A program made the position numbers and the translations under genes. From positions 1-64,000 of the forward strand of contig CAZMOK010000008.1 in NCBI GenBank assembly GCA_964567785.1: a stretch of DNA of 64,000 nt, read 5' to 3'. Origin of the DNA: CAZMOK01 sp964567785. GTDB taxonomy: Bacteria > Bacteroidota > Bacteroidia > Bacteroidales > JAGOPY01. Shown here piece after piece: positions 50,538-60,018 of the stretch. The notes under the pieces are model-generated. The model had not been told where the DNA came from. It made no database searches and saw only the letters and a program-made list of their open reading frames with translations. Each line of letters begins with the position of its first letter. Within the stretch, counting starts at the first letter, position 1.

Positions 50538-52361
50538 ATGAGGAAATACCTTCGAATACTTGCTTACATAAGGCCCTTCAAGGGTGCGGCACTTTTAAAC
50601 GTATTGTTCAACCTGCTGGTGATCCTGTTTTCACTTGTCTCCTTTGTAATGCTGATCCCTTTCCTGAATCTTCTTTTCGGGATTGAAAAGCTGGTGGAGA
50701 CGCCGCCGGAGTTCAGCCTGAGCCCTGAAGTGCTGATGGAATCCCTGAATTATTACATCAGCAAGATCATCATCACAAGGGGTGAAGTACAGGCATTGAT
50801 CTTCATCTGTCTTTTCTTGCTGGGCACTTTCTTTTTCAGGAACCTTTTCCGGTTCCTGGCAATGTATTTCCTTGCCAAAGTGAGGATCGGCGCGCTGAGG
50901 GATATCAGGAACGACCTCTACAGCAAGCTTCTCATCCTCCCGCTTTCATTCTATTCCTCACAAAAAAAAGGTGACATCATTGCCCGCATTACCACCGACG
51001 TGCAGGAGATCGAGCACTCGATAATGAACTATCTTGAGATGATCATCCGAGATCCTGTGACCATCATTGCCTATTATGTAACCCTCATGGTAATGAGCCC
51101 CCAGCTCACCCTCTTCGTAACCATCCTTCTGCCCATAACAGGTTACATAATAGGGAGGATCGGCAGGAGCCTGAGGAAGGAGTCGAAAATAGGACAGGCA
51201 CAGTTTGCCGGACTCCTTGCCATCATTGAAGAAACCATATCAGGCCTCAGGATCATCAAGGCTTTCACGGCCATTAACTTTTCATCGAAGAGGTTTGTTG
51301 ATTTCAACAGGGATTATTCAAAAGTATTGCTGAAAATATACCGCACCAGGGACCTTTCCTCTCCCCTCAGCGAATTTATGTCGTCAGTGGTGATCATTCT
51401 CGTACTCTGGTTCGGCGGCAGGCTTGTGCTGAACAATGATGCCACCATCACTGCTGCGGTATTCATCACTTACATTGTGATCTTCTCCCAGATCATACCC
51501 CCTGCCAAGACCTTTGCAACCGGGTTTTACAGCATTCAGAAGGGGATCGCGTCCGCAGAAAGGGTTTTCTATATCCTCGATGCCGATGAGGTTATCGAAG
51601 AGAAAAAGGATCCTGTAAGAATAAAGAAATTCGATGAAGCCATTGAATACAAGAATGTTTCCTTCAAATATGCCAGGGAGTATGTGCTGAAAGACGTCAA
51701 CGTCAGGATCGATAAAGGAAGGATCATTGCCCTTGTAGGGCCTTCCGGTGGCGGGAAGTCCACTTTCGTAGATCTGCTGCCCAGGTTCTATGATGTTTCA
51801 CAAGGTGAACTCCTTGTGGATGGTGTAAATATCAGGGATTACAAGATCGACGACCTCAGGTCGCTGATGGGCATCGTTACCCAGGAGCCCATACTTTTCA
51901 ATGATTCGGTAATGAACAACATTATCTTTGGAAAGGCAGGCGTAACAGAGGAACAGGTAAGGGAGGCCGCCAGGATAGCCAACGCCGATGAATTCATAGA
52001 CAGCATGGATGAAGGCTACCAAACATATATCGGCGACCGCGGCTCAAGACTTTCAGGAGGACAGAGGCAGCGGCTCAGCATAGCCCGCGCAGTGCTCAGG
52101 AACCCCCCCATACTCATCCTCGACGAAGCCACTTCCTCACTCGATTCAGAATCGGAAAAGCTCGTTCAGGATGCCCTGGCCAGGGTCATGGAAAACCGCA
52201 CATCCATTGTAATAGCCCACCGACTTTCGACCATCAGGCATGCCGATGAAATTCTAGTCCTGAACAAAGGACTTGTAGTTGAGCGGGGTGACCACTCTTC
52301 ACTGCTGAATATGAATGGTGTTTATAAAAAGTTATACGAACTGCAATCGTTCTCTTCATAA
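50538..52361 (+). CDS. MsbA-like ABC exporter (fused permease-ATPase)
   Basis: 607 residues. Six membrane segments (about 20-330) followed by an ATPase domain. Walker A is GPSGGGKST, the signature LSGGQRQRL, Walker B ILILDEATSSLD and the switch His AHRLST. The size and layout fit lipid flippases and peptide exporters that work as homodimers. MsbA-type transport of lipid A would fit the LpxB and KdsC genes in the window but the substrate is not shown. Probably cotranscribed with purB. Confidence 0.93.
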   Translation: MRKYLRILAYIRPFKGAALLNVLFNLLVILFSLVSFVMLIPFLNLLFGIEKLVETPPEFSLSPEVLMESLNYYISKIIITRGEVQALIFICLFLLGTFFFRNLFRFLAMYFLAKVRIGALRDIRNDLYSKLLILPLSFYSSQKKGDIIARITTDVQEIEHSIMNYLEMIIRDPVTIIAYYVTLMVMSPQLTLFVTILLPITGYIIGRIGRSLRKESKIGQAQFAGLLAIIEETISGLRIIKAFTAINFSSKRFVDFNRDYSKVLLKIYRTRDLSSPLSEFMSSVVIILVLWFGGRLVLNNDATITAAVFITYIVIFSQIIPPAKTFATGFYSIQKGIASAERVFYILDADEVIEEKKDPVRIKKFDEAIEYKNVSFKYAREYVLKDVNVRIDKGRIIALVGPSGGGKSTFVDLLPRFYDVSQGELLVDGVNIRDYKIDDLRSLMGIVTQEPILFNDSVMNNIIFGKAGVTEEQVREAARIANADEFIDSMDEGYQTYIGDRGSRLSGGQRQRLSIARAVLRNPPILILDEATSSLDSESEKLVQDALARVMENRTSIVIAHRLSTIRHADEILVLNKGLVVERGDHSSLLNMNGVYKKLYELQSFSS

Positions 52362-52388
52362 ACACGGCTGTCACCCTGATATTTTCAT

Positions 52389-52396
52389 TATTTTTG
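52389..52396 (+). promoter_or_regulatory. TAnnTTTG promoter element of the DUF5606-pyrKD unit
   Basis: TATTTTTG, 17 bases before the DUF5606 start codon. Confidence 0.65.
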
Positions 52397-52412
52397 CGCT
52401 AAAATTTTCTGA

Positions 52413-52895
52413 ATGGACCTTACTAAGATCGTATCAATTTCAGGCAGGCCGGGGTTGTTTAAACTCCTGACCGAGATGAACAACGGGTTTATCGTCGAAT
52501 CGCTGCAGGAAGGCAAGCGTTTCCCCGTTTTTGGAAATGCACGGGTGAGCTCGCTCGAAGAGATAAGCATTTATTCCACCGGCGAGGAGGATATCGGCAT
52601 CAGGGAGGTGCTCAAGGCAATTGATGAAAAAGTTGAAAAGGGTGAAAAGACCGACCCCAAGGCCAATCCGGAAGAACTGCAATCCTTCTTTGCTGAAGCT
52701 GTCCCGGAATATGATGCCGAAAGGGTCTATTTATCGGACATAAAGAAGATCCTTTCCTGGTACCTGTTACTTAAAGAGAACGACCTGCTCTCCTTCGAAG
52801 AAGAAGAAAAAGAAGTGAAAGAAGAAAAGGGAGAAAAAGAAGAGGAAAAGCCGGGGGAAGAGAAAAAGGATGAGAAGAAAGATCCTGGTGAGTAG
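52413..52895 (+). CDS. DUF5606 family protein
   Basis: 160 residues. The globular N-terminal part (1-125) has the family pattern KIVSISGRPGLFKLLTEMNNG and FVESLQEGKRFPVFGNARVSSLEEISIYS-like sequence, probably a small beta-barrel with a helical end. The last 35 residues are almost all Glu and Lys and likely disordered. The function is unknown; the family is typical of Bacteroidota. It precedes pyrK by 34 bases and may be cotranscribed with it. Confidence 0.85.
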   Translation: MDLTKIVSISGRPGLFKLLTEMNNGFIVESLQEGKRFPVFGNARVSSLEEISIYSTGEEDIGIREVLKAIDEKVEKGEKTDPKANPEELQSFFAEAVPEYDAERVYLSDIKKILSWYLLLKENDLLSFEEEEKEVKEEKGEKEEEKPGEEKKDEKKDPGE

Positions 52896-52929
52896 TTTAA
52901 TACAATAAATCACCAGGTTACCAACAACA

Positions 52930-53697
52930 ATGAAAAGAATAGAAGATTTTACCGTCAGGGGCCACAAGTGGCTCAATTACAACAACTTCTTATTATACCT
53001 TCAGGCTCCTGAAGAGCTTCCGCCAATAGCACCCGGTAATTTTGCCGAGATAGAAATAAAGAATTCTCCCCGTGTGTTTGTCAGAAGGCCTTTTTCGATC
53101 TATGATGTGATCGAGGAAAACAACTCCCTTGCTTTCTATGTAAAGATCATAGGGGAAGGCACCCATTTGCTGGGCCGGTTGCGTACAGGGGAGAAGATCA
53201 ATCTCATCTATCCCCTTGGGAACAGGTTTTCACTTCCCGGATCGGGCGAAGTGCTCATCGTGGCCGGAGGCTCCGGGATTGCGCCTTTCCTTATGCTGGG
53301 CCGTGAGCTCAGGCAGCGTGATGCAAAGGTCACTTTCCTTATCGGGGGCAGGGATGCTGAATCGATAGTACTTACCGAGCAGCTTGTACCCTACGGTGAA
53401 GTGCTGGTGACCACCGAAGACGGATCAATAGGAGAACAGGGAGTGGTGACCGATCATTCGGTCTTTAAAAAAGACGTTCTTCCCTATTCAATGATCTATA
53501 CCTGCGGGCCCGACCCGATGATGAAAGCTGTTGCCCGTATAGCACAGGAAAAAAATATTCCCTGTGAAGCATCCCTTGAAAACACTATGGGATGCGGCTT
53601 CGGCGCCTGCCTCTGCTGCACGGTGGCCACAGTGAACGGAAATGTGAATGTTTGCACCGAAGGACCGGTGTTTAATGTAAACGATCTGAAATGGTGA
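52930..53697 (+). CDS. pyrK: Dihydroorotate dehydrogenase electron-transfer subunit PyrK
   Basis: 255 residues. An FAD-binding domain (RRPFSIYDV, about 51-59) and an NAD-binding domain (VAGGSGIAPFLMLG) are followed by the 2Fe-2S site GCGFGACLCCTVATVNG near 217. It passes electrons from the class 1B dihydroorotate dehydrogenase to NAD. Overlaps pyrD by 7 bases, so the two subunits are made together. Confidence 0.95.
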   Translation: MKRIEDFTVRGHKWLNYNNFLLYLQAPEELPPIAPGNFAEIEIKNSPRVFVRRPFSIYDVIEENNSLAFYVKIIGEGTHLLGRLRTGEKINLIYPLGNRFSLPGSGEVLIVAGGSGIAPFLMLGRELRQRDAKVTFLIGGRDAESIVLTEQLVPYGEVLVTTEDGSIGEQGVVTDHSVFKKDVLPYSMIYTCGPDPMMKAVARIAQEKNIPCEASLENTMGCGFGACLCCTVATVNGNVNVCTEGPVFNVNDLKW

Positions 53698-54602
53698 ACC
53701 TGGCAGTGCAAATAGATAAAATGGATTTCAAAAACCCGGTAACCACCGCATCGGGTACTTTCGCCTTTGGCGAAGAATTTGAGGAGTTCATCGACCTGAA
53801 CAGGCTGGGGGGCATCTTTGTGAAAGGCCTCACCAGGGAGCCCCGCCAGGGGAACGACTACCCGAGGATGGCCGAGACCGCCTCAGGCATGCTCAACTCA
53901 GTCGGACTCCAGAACAAGGGTGTGGATTTCTTCATATCCGATATCTTCCCGGGGATCAAAAAAATTGACACGCAGATCATCCCCAACGTCAATGGCTCGG
54001 TGGTTGAAGATTACATCATAGTTACCGAGAAGCTTAACGAAGTAAAAGAGATCAAAGGGATCGAGCTAAACATCTCCTGCCCCAACGTAAAGGAGGGGGG
54101 GATGGCTTTCGGTATCAACCCCAGGTCGGCCAGGGAGGTAACCAGGGCAGTGAGGGATGTTTACGACGGAACACTCATAGTCAAGCTCTCGCCCAATGTG
54201 ACCGACATAGCCGAAATGGCCAGGATAGTGGTGGATGCCGGCGCTGATTCGGTTTCTCTCGTCAACACCTTCCTGGGAATGGCCATCGATGCTGAAACGA
54301 AAACACCCATACTCTCAACAGTTACGGGCGGTTTGTCAGGGCCTGCCATTAAACCGCTGGCCCTCAGAATGGTCTGGGATGTCTATAAAGCTGTCGACGT
54401 GCCTGTGATCGGCATGGGGGGCATAATGAACGCCACCGACGCCATCGAATTCATACTGGCCGGCTCATCGGTTATTCAGGTTGGCACTGCCAATTTTATC
54501 GACCCCCAGGTTGCGGTCAAGGTAATCGACGGCATCAAAGACTACATGGACCGTCATTCCGTGTCGGACATCAAGGACCTCGTGGGAGCCCTGGAAAACT
54601 AA
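53691..54602 (+). CDS. pyrD: Dihydroorotate dehydrogenase, class 1B catalytic subunit PyrD
   Basis: 303 residues, FMN-binding TIM barrel. Visible motifs are TTASGTFAFGEEF, NISCPNVKEGG with the class 1 catalytic cysteine and the GGIMNATDAIEFILAGSS phosphate site near the end. With PyrK it oxidises dihydroorotate to orotate using NAD in pyrimidine synthesis. A seven-base overlap with pyrK couples them. Confidence 0.97.
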   Translation: MVNLAVQIDKMDFKNPVTTASGTFAFGEEFEEFIDLNRLGGIFVKGLTREPRQGNDYPRMAETASGMLNSVGLQNKGVDFFISDIFPGIKKIDTQIIPNVNGSVVEDYIIVTEKLNEVKEIKGIELNISCPNVKEGGMAFGINPRSAREVTRAVRDVYDGTLIVKLSPNVTDIAEMARIVVDAGADSVSLVNTFLGMAIDAETKTPILSTVTGGLSGPAIKPLALRMVWDVYKAVDVPVIGMGGIMNATDAIEFILAGSSVIQVGTANFIDPQVAVKVIDGIKDYMDRHSVSDIKDLVGALEN

Positions 54603-54611
54603 AAAACTGCC

Positions 54612-54959
54612 TTACCCTTTTACAAGCATGTTTACCTCATTGGCAATCCGCTGGTTGTATTCAAACGCCAGGGTCTGGTAATTGACCAGGTCGACGATCG
54701 TTCCAATAAGACAAAGCCCAGCGGTGAAGAAATAAAGAATACCCATACCTATCTGGTTCACAAGGAACCGCTGGATCCCGGCAAATCCGAGGAACCCGAG
54801 TAAAGTGGTAAGGAGGATCAACTGCGGGTCCCTCCTCCTGGTACGGTAAACATTGGCAAAGTTGATCATCTGCTCTTCCGTGTAGTCACTGGTGATATCC
54901 TTGATCATCGTGAGCTCACTACCCTGCAGTTCAGGGAGATACTTGAAAATTTCAGCCAT
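54612..54959 (-). CDS. TM2 domain membrane protein
   Basis: 115 residues. After an N-terminal soluble part (MAEIFKYLPELQGSEL) with a basic stretch (TRRRDPQ), two hydrophobic helices with an intervening FAGIQRFLVNQIGMGILYF pattern identify a TM2 domain. TM2 proteins are small membrane proteins; function unsettled. It follows DUF2752 with an eight-base overlap; these two families are commonly paired. Confidence 0.88.
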   Translation of the reverse strand: MAEIFKYLPELQGSELTMIKDITSDYTEEQMINFANVYRTRRRDPQLILLTTLLGFLGFAGIQRFLVNQIGMGILYFFTAGLCLIGTIVDLVNYQTLAFEYNQRIANEVNMLVKG

Positions 54960-55275
54960 AATTAAAGGATTTGTTTGCTTTAATTAAATAAAGATTATTC
55001 CTGAATACTTTGTATATCCTTTGAATGAAAAGGAAAACGGCGGGAATCCCCAGTGGGTGTAACCTGAAGGATTCGGCTATCATACCATGGAAAAAGAAAG
55101 TTATTGACCTTCCAAGACCGCACCCCGGACAGAAACCGATACCGAGGTTATGGAAGGGACACAATGTATAATGATGTCCTCCCGGATCACTGAAGCCAAG
55201 TATGAGCAGTGCAGCGATCCAGATGAATGCCTCACGGCTCTTCCAGCTAAAAATCAATAAGTTACTAAAAGACAT
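54952..55275 (-). CDS. DUF2752 membrane protein
   Basis: 107 residues from ATG at 55275 (MSFSNLLIFSWKSREAF); the open frame continues 18 codons upstream to a TTG at 55329, which is possible but less likely. It has the DUF2752 core CPFHNLGIGFCPGCGLGRSITFFFHG between two hydrophobic helices. The cysteines are conserved in the family and the function is unknown. It overlaps the TM2 gene by 8 bases and is downstream of murB on the same strand. Confidence 0.82.
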   Translation of the reverse strand: MSFSNLLIFSWKSREAFIWIAALLILGFSDPGGHHYTLCPFHNLGIGFCPGCGLGRSITFFFHGMIAESFRLHPLGIPAVFLFIQRIYKVFRNNLYLIKANKSFNYG

Positions 55276-55347
55276 CCCTTTTGGTTCTGTACGATCGACT
55301 AATTTAGGGAATATGTCTGCCCTTTTCAAGTATTGTGAAAAGATATA

Positions 55348-56364
55348 TTAAATAACCGTTACCTCGCGCTCCAGTTCTATCCCGAATTTTTCGATCACCG
55401 ACTGATGGATCTCTTTCGACAGATCCAGAACTTCCCTGCCTGTGGCATTGCCGGGATTAACCAGTACAAGAGGCTGATTCTCGTGGACCCCTGCATTACC
55501 GAATTTTTTACCCTTCCAGCCACACTGTTCAATAAGCCATGCCGCAGGCACCTTTACGTTTTTGTCATCAACCAGGTAGCCCGGCATACCGGGGTAAACA
55601 TTGAGCAACCTTTCGTACCTCTTTCTCAGTATCGTGGGGTTCTTGAAAAAACTGCCCGCATTCCCTGCAACGGCCGGATCAGGCAACTTTCTACTGCGGA
55701 TATTGATAATGGCCTGGCGCAGGTCGGCTATGCCAGGGGATTCAATTCCCATCTCTGCCAGTTCTTCGGTAACCCCCTTGTAGCTTATTATGGGTTTTGG
55801 CTTCTTATCAAGGATAAACGAAACCGAAAGAACTATGAACATGCCCCTGGCGCTGCCCTTGAAGATGCTTGTACGGTAACCGAACTTACAATCCTTGTTT
55901 GCGAAGGCAAGCACTTCACCGGTGAAAACATTGAGTGCATACAGCTCATGAAAGTAATCCTTCAGCTCAACTCCGTAAGCCCCGATATTCTGTATGGGGC
56001 TGCTTCCGACGTTACCCGGGATAAGCGAAAGGTTTTCAAGGCCTCCCCACCCTTTGCTGACACAGTAGGCCACAAATTCATCCCAGTTCTCACCGGCTTC
56101 GGCACTGACAAGCACTTTATCGTCGTCCTCATGCCCGATATCGATACCTCTTCCGCCTACCTTCAGTACCGTCCCGCTCACATCCGCTGTAAAAAGCACA
56201 TTGCTGCCCTCTCCCAGGATCAGATAGTTGCCGCCGGACAGGTCATTCTCATTTACAAATTCAACAATCTCTCCGGAGTCCTGAAAAACAACAAGTCTTT
56301 CGGCAGAAACATCTATGCCGAAGCTGTTGTACTCTTTCAGGGAATGGTTATTATATACCTGCAT
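55348..56364 (-). CDS. murB: UDP-N-acetylenolpyruvoylglucosamine reductase MurB
   Basis: 338 residues from ATG at 56364 (MQVYNNHSLKEYNSFGIDV); the open frame extends seven codons further, into the promoter element. FAD motifs LILGEGSNVLFT and SLIPGNVGSSPIQNIGAYG are present; the catalytic Ser lies in GNAGSFFKNP and the final Glu in the C-terminal NPGNATGREV region. It makes UDP-MurNAc for the cell wall. Probably in one operon with DUF2752 and TM2 genes. It is convergent with nothing but diverges from the glycosyltransferase pair. Confidence 0.95.
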   Translation of the reverse strand: MQVYNNHSLKEYNSFGIDVSAERLVVFQDSGEIVEFVNENDLSGGNYLILGEGSNVLFTADVSGTVLKVGGRGIDIGHEDDDKVLVSAEAGENWDEFVAYCVSKGWGGLENLSLIPGNVGSSPIQNIGAYGVELKDYFHELYALNVFTGEVLAFANKDCKFGYRTSIFKGSARGMFIVLSVSFILDKKPKPIISYKGVTEELAEMGIESPGIADLRQAIINIRSRKLPDPAVAGNAGSFFKNPTILRKRYERLLNVYPGMPGYLVDDKNVKVPAAWLIEQCGWKGKKFGNAGVHENQPLVLVNPGNATGREVLDLSKEIHQSVIEKFGIELEREVTVI

Positions 56365-56371
56365 ATCTTTC

Positions 56372-56379
56372 CAAAGATA
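56372..56379 (-). promoter_or_regulatory. TAnnTTTG promoter element of murB
   Basis: TATCTTTG on the minus strand, ending seven bases before the ATG at 56364, which implies a leaderless or nearly leaderless mRNA. Confidence 0.6.
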
Positions 56380-56461
56380 AGACAAAATAAATCTATCTTT
56401 AAACTGTTATTATACAGTGCCAACCGCACATTGATGCAGCACTCCGTTAATAGTTGATGAT

Positions 56462-57577
56462 TTGAAAATTGCTACTGTTTCTGTTATCAATGACCTGAAC
56501 ACCGACCAGCGCGTCGACAAGATGTGCTCAACACTCACCTCGCTGGGCTTTGACGTGTTACTGGTAGGCAGGAAAAGGAACAACAGCCTTCCCCTGGAAA
56601 AAAGGGAATACAGGATGCACAGGATGAGGCTTCTTTTTGAAAAAGGGCCTCTTTTCTATGCCGAATATAATATCAGGCTTTTTCTTTTACTGCTTTTTAA
56701 GCGCACCGATATCCTGGTATCGAACGACCTGGATACATTACTTGCCAACTATCTGGCATCGCGGATCAGGGGTAAACCGCTTGTTTACGACACTCACGAA
56801 TATTTCACCGAAACCCCGGAGGTGATCAACCGACCGTTTGTAAGGAATACCTGGAAAAGGATAGAAAAGTGGATCTTCCCCAGGCTGAAACATGTTTTTA
56901 CTGTCAATGAAAGTCTTGCAGCTATCTTCAGTAAAAAATATGGTGTTGAGGTAAAGGCGGTAAGGAACGTACCCAGGAAAAGAAAACATACATCCGTAAG
57001 ATCAAGGAAAGAATTGGGCCTGCCGGCCGATAAGCCGGTCATCCTGCTCCAGGGCGCCGGAATCAATATCCACCGTGGTGCCGAAGAGCTTGTGAAGGCC
57101 ATGCAATACCTCGACAATGTGCTCCTGCTGATCGTAGGGGGAGGTGATGTAATGCCTGAATTGCATGCAATGGCTGATGAACTCAAGCTGAACGACAGGG
57201 TCCGGTTCATTTCGAAGCAACCATATGAAAAACTGATCGAATACACAGCCAATGCCGACCTCGGGCTTACCCTCGACAAGGACACAAACCCGAACTACCG
57301 GTATAGCCTTCCGAACAAGCTGTTTGACTATATCCATGCCGGGGTGCCTGTACTGGCCTCGCCCATGGTGGAGATCAAAAAGATCATTGATGAATATGAA
57401 GTGGGAACAACCATCAATACCTATGACCCCGGTAAGATTGCAGAAAAAATAAAGACAGTGCTCTCCGAGAAAGAGACACTCAGATATTGGAAAGAAAACT
57501 GTACATTTGCTTCCAACCAATTATGCTGGGAGAACGAAAAAAAGATCGTGGAAGATGTCTACCGGGAATATGTCTGA
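56462..57577 (+). CDS. Glycosyltransferase family 4 protein
   Basis: 371 residues from a TTG codon at 56462 (read as MKIATVSVINDLNTDQRV). GT-B fold: an N-terminal acceptor domain with YDTHEYFTETPEVI and a C-terminal donor domain with LLQGAGINIHRGAEELVKAM, FISKQPYEKLIEYTANADLGL and LPNKLFDYIHAGVPVLASPM, ending near the EKLK pattern. It transfers a sugar from a nucleotide donor, likely in surface-glycan synthesis; the substrate is not shown. The next gene, also a glycosyltransferase, overlaps it by 8 bases. Confidence 0.88.
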   Translation: MKIATVSVINDLNTDQRVDKMCSTLTSLGFDVLLVGRKRNNSLPLEKREYRMHRMRLLFEKGPLFYAEYNIRLFLLLLFKRTDILVSNDLDTLLANYLASRIRGKPLVYDTHEYFTETPEVINRPFVRNTWKRIEKWIFPRLKHVFTVNESLAAIFSKKYGVEVKAVRNVPRKRKHTSVRSRKELGLPADKPVILLQGAGINIHRGAEELVKAMQYLDNVLLLIVGGGDVMPELHAMADELKLNDRVRFISKQPYEKLIEYTANADLGLTLDKDTNPNYRYSLPNKLFDYIHAGVPVLASPMVEIKKIIDEYEVGTTINTYDPGKIAEKIKTVLSEKETLRYWKENCTFASNQLCWENEKKIVEDVYREYV

Positions 57578-58697
57578 AAAACATTTGCATATCATATCCT
57601 TCGACATCCCTTATCCCCCCAACTACGGTGGAGTGATAGATGTTTTTTACAAGATCAGGACGCTCCATGAACTGGGCGTAAAGATCCATCTTCACTGTAC
57701 TGAATATCCCGGCCGCGACAAGGCCCCCGAACTCGAAAAATATTGTACCGAAGTAAATTATTACCAGCGGCGGACCGGTTTGCTTTATGCACTTAGTCCT
57801 AAGCCCTACATTGTTGAAAGCAGGAAATCGGAGGAGATGATAAACAGGCTGCTGCGCGACAACCACCCTGTCCTTTTCGAGGGGCTGCATTCATGCTACT
57901 ATATTGATGACCCCAGGCTTAAGGGCCGGTTTAAGATCTACCGGGAAAGCAATATTGAACACAGGTATTATTTCAATCTGTTCAAAGTAGACAAAAAGTT
58001 CAAAAGCAAATTCTACTTTCTCCTTGCAAGCCTCAAGCTTCGTCTTTACCAGAAAGTGCTGAAGCATGCAGATATAATGATGGCCGTTTCAAAAAAAGAT
58101 ACCGAATACCTGAAACGGCATTTCAGGAAGAACAAGGTGGTACACCTCCCCAGTTTCCATGCCAACAACAACCTGAGCATCCTTCCAGGAAAAGGCGATT
58201 ATGCCCTTTATCACGGAAATATCGAAGTACCGGAGAACGAATATGCGGCAAAGTTCCTCGTCACCGAGGTCTTCAACGGCAGCAACATGAAACTGTTGAT
58301 CGCAGGTATGAACCCGCCTGAATCGACCAGGAACCTGGCCAGGCAGTACCCCAATGTGGAACTTATACCCAACCCCGACGACGACAGCATGTTTGAGCTG
58401 ATCAGGGAGGCACAGGTGAACATACTGGTTACTTTCCAGGCTACAGGACTAAAGCTCAAACTGTTGAACACACTCTACAACGGCCGTTTCTGCCTGGTTA
58501 ACGAAGAAATGATAAAAGGGACCGCGGTAAAGGAACTATGTGAGATCGGTAACACGGCAGCGGAATTACGTGAAAAACTCGATCTATTGTTCAACAGGGA
58601 GCTTACCGAAGAGGAGAAAAAACACAGGATTGAGGTACTGCGGGATAACTATGATAACATCTCAAACGGTGAGCGACTGATCAAGCTTATCTTCTAA
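57570..58697 (+). CDS. Glycosyltransferase
   Basis: 375 residues from ATG at 57570 (MSEKHLHIISFDIPYPPNYG), overlapping the previous gene by 8 bases; another in-frame ATG lies five codons upstream. The GT-B fold is seen from FDIPYPPNYGGVIDVFYKI, MMAVSKKDTEYLKRHF and LYHGNIEVPENEYAA, with the donor end VNILVTFQATGLKLKLLNTLYNGRFCLVNEEM. The EX7E-like pattern is degenerate. Probably works with the preceding GT4 on the same glycan. The end overlaps the 3' end of the FtsE-like gene on the opposite strand by 36 bases. Confidence 0.85.
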   Translation: MSEKHLHIISFDIPYPPNYGGVIDVFYKIRTLHELGVKIHLHCTEYPGRDKAPELEKYCTEVNYYQRRTGLLYALSPKPYIVESRKSEEMINRLLRDNHPVLFEGLHSCYYIDDPRLKGRFKIYRESNIEHRYYFNLFKVDKKFKSKFYFLLASLKLRLYQKVLKHADIMMAVSKKDTEYLKRHFRKNKVVHLPSFHANNNLSILPGKGDYALYHGNIEVPENEYAAKFLVTEVFNGSNMKLLIAGMNPPESTRNLARQYPNVELIPNPDDDSMFELIREAQVNILVTFQATGLKLKLLNTLYNGRFCLVNEEMIKGTAVKELCEIGNTAAELREKLDLLFNRELTEEEKKHRIEVLRDNYDNISNGERLIKLIF

Positions 58698-59363
58698 CTG
58701 GAACATTTTACCTTCTTCACATTTCAGGGTCCTGGCAGGGAAATTCCTGAACAGGGAATAGTTGTGAGTAGCCATGAGTACCGCACGGCCGGCCGACCTG
58801 ATATTAAACAACAGTTTCATTATGCCTGCCGAGGTTTCGGGATCAAGATTCCCGGTAGGCTCATCGGCAAGGATTATTTCCGGGTCGTTCAGCAACGCCC
58901 TGGCGATCCCAACCCTCTGCTGCTCTCCGCCTGAAAGCTGGTGGGGCATCTTGAAACCCTTGGTCCCCAACCCCACCTTTTCGAGGACATCGCCGATCCG
59001 TTCCTCCATCTTTTGCTTGTTCTTCCAGCCGGTAGCCTTCAGAACGAAAAGCAGGTTCTGGTTCACCGACCTGTCGGTGAGCAACTGGAAATCCTGGAAA
59101 ACTATGCCCAGCTTCCTTCTCAGCATGGGGATTTCCCTGTTCCTTATAGTTGTGAGGTTGAAGTTTGAAACCAGGGCAGTACCTGTTTTCACAGGTAATT
59201 CAGCATATATGGTCTTCAGCAGCGAGCTTTTGCCGCTGCCCGTTTTACCGATCAGGTAAACAAATTCTCCCTTGTTTACCTTCAGGCTCACATCAGTGAG
59301 TATCAGGTTCTCCTTCTGGAAAACATTGACATTGTCAAAATTTATGATCGTATCCAGTTCCAT
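58662..59363 (-). CDS. ftsE: FtsE-like ABC ATPase
   Basis: 233 residues, a single ATPase domain. Walker A GKTGSGKSS, signature LSGGEQQRVGIARAL and Walker B ILADEPTGNLD. The closest pattern is FtsE, which with FtsX regulates cell-wall hydrolysis at division. The ftsX partner is not adjacent. It lies downstream of the Rnf genes on the same strand, and its end overlaps the glycosyltransferase gene tail-to-tail by 36 bases. Confidence 0.88.
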   Translation of the reverse strand: MELDTIINFDNVNVFQKENLILTDVSLKVNKGEFVYLIGKTGSGKSSLLKTIYAELPVKTGTALVSNFNLTTIRNREIPMLRRKLGIVFQDFQLLTDRSVNQNLLFVLKATGWKNKQKMEERIGDVLEKVGLGTKGFKMPHQLSGGEQQRVGIARALLNDPEIILADEPTGNLDPETSAGIMKLLFNIRSAGRAVLMATHNYSLFRNFPARTLKCEEGKMFQLEDKLDQSLTV

Positions 59364-59435
59364 CGCTTCAAAGATATGAAAATAGGAACAGTGCCCGGTA
59401 AAACAAATAAAGGGCGATGAATTCTGTGTCCAGTC

Positions 59436-60008
59436 CTAAACGAGCCCGGCAAAGCCCATGAACGCGAGGGCCAGTATGCCTGCTGCAACCAGTGCTATCG
59501 GCACGCCACGCATACCTTTGGGGACATCCATCAGATCGAGGTGTTCACGCAGCCCGGCAAAGAGAACCATGGCCAGGCCAAAACCTATTGCGTTTGCAAT
59601 TGCAAACACCACACCTTCTAGAAGGTTGAACTCCTTCGACATTGTAAGCAGCGCCACACCCATAACAGCACAGTTGGTAGTGATGAGGGGCAGGAAGATA
59701 CCCAGTGCCTGGTAGAGGGGCGGGCTGATCTTTTTAAGGATGATCTCCACCATCTGGACCAGTGATGCAATGACCAGGATAAAGCTGATGGTCTGCAGGA
59801 AGGTGATCCCAAAGGGTACCAGCACATAGTGATAGATCACCCAGGTAACGATGGTGGCCAGGGTCATCACGAACAACACGGCGCCGCTCATACCCACCGA
59901 TGTGGAAACCTTGCCCGAAACCCCAAGGAAAGGGCAGATACCCAGGAACTGGGCCAGCACTATGTTGGAAACGAATATTGCAGAGATTATGATCACTAAA
60001 TATTCCAT
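59436..60008 (-). CDS. rnfA: Rnf complex subunit A
   Basis: 190 residues with six membrane segments, an NqrE/RnfA-type protein (MEYLVIIISAIFVSNIVLAQFLGICPFLGVSGK). The conserved FLGICPFLG and LITTNCAVMGVALL motifs each contribute a cysteine to a membrane Fe-S site. RnfA is the last subunit of the six-gene rnfBCDGEA operon. Confidence 0.95.
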   Translation of the reverse strand: MEYLVIIISAIFVSNIVLAQFLGICPFLGVSGKVSTSVGMSGAVLFVMTLATIVTWVIYHYVLVPFGITFLQTISFILVIASLVQMVEIILKKISPPLYQALGIFLPLITTNCAVMGVALLTMSKEFNLLEGVVFAIANAIGFGLAMVLFAGLREHLDLMDVPKGMRGVPIALVAAGILALAFMGFAGLV

Positions 60009-60018
60009 GGCTTATATC

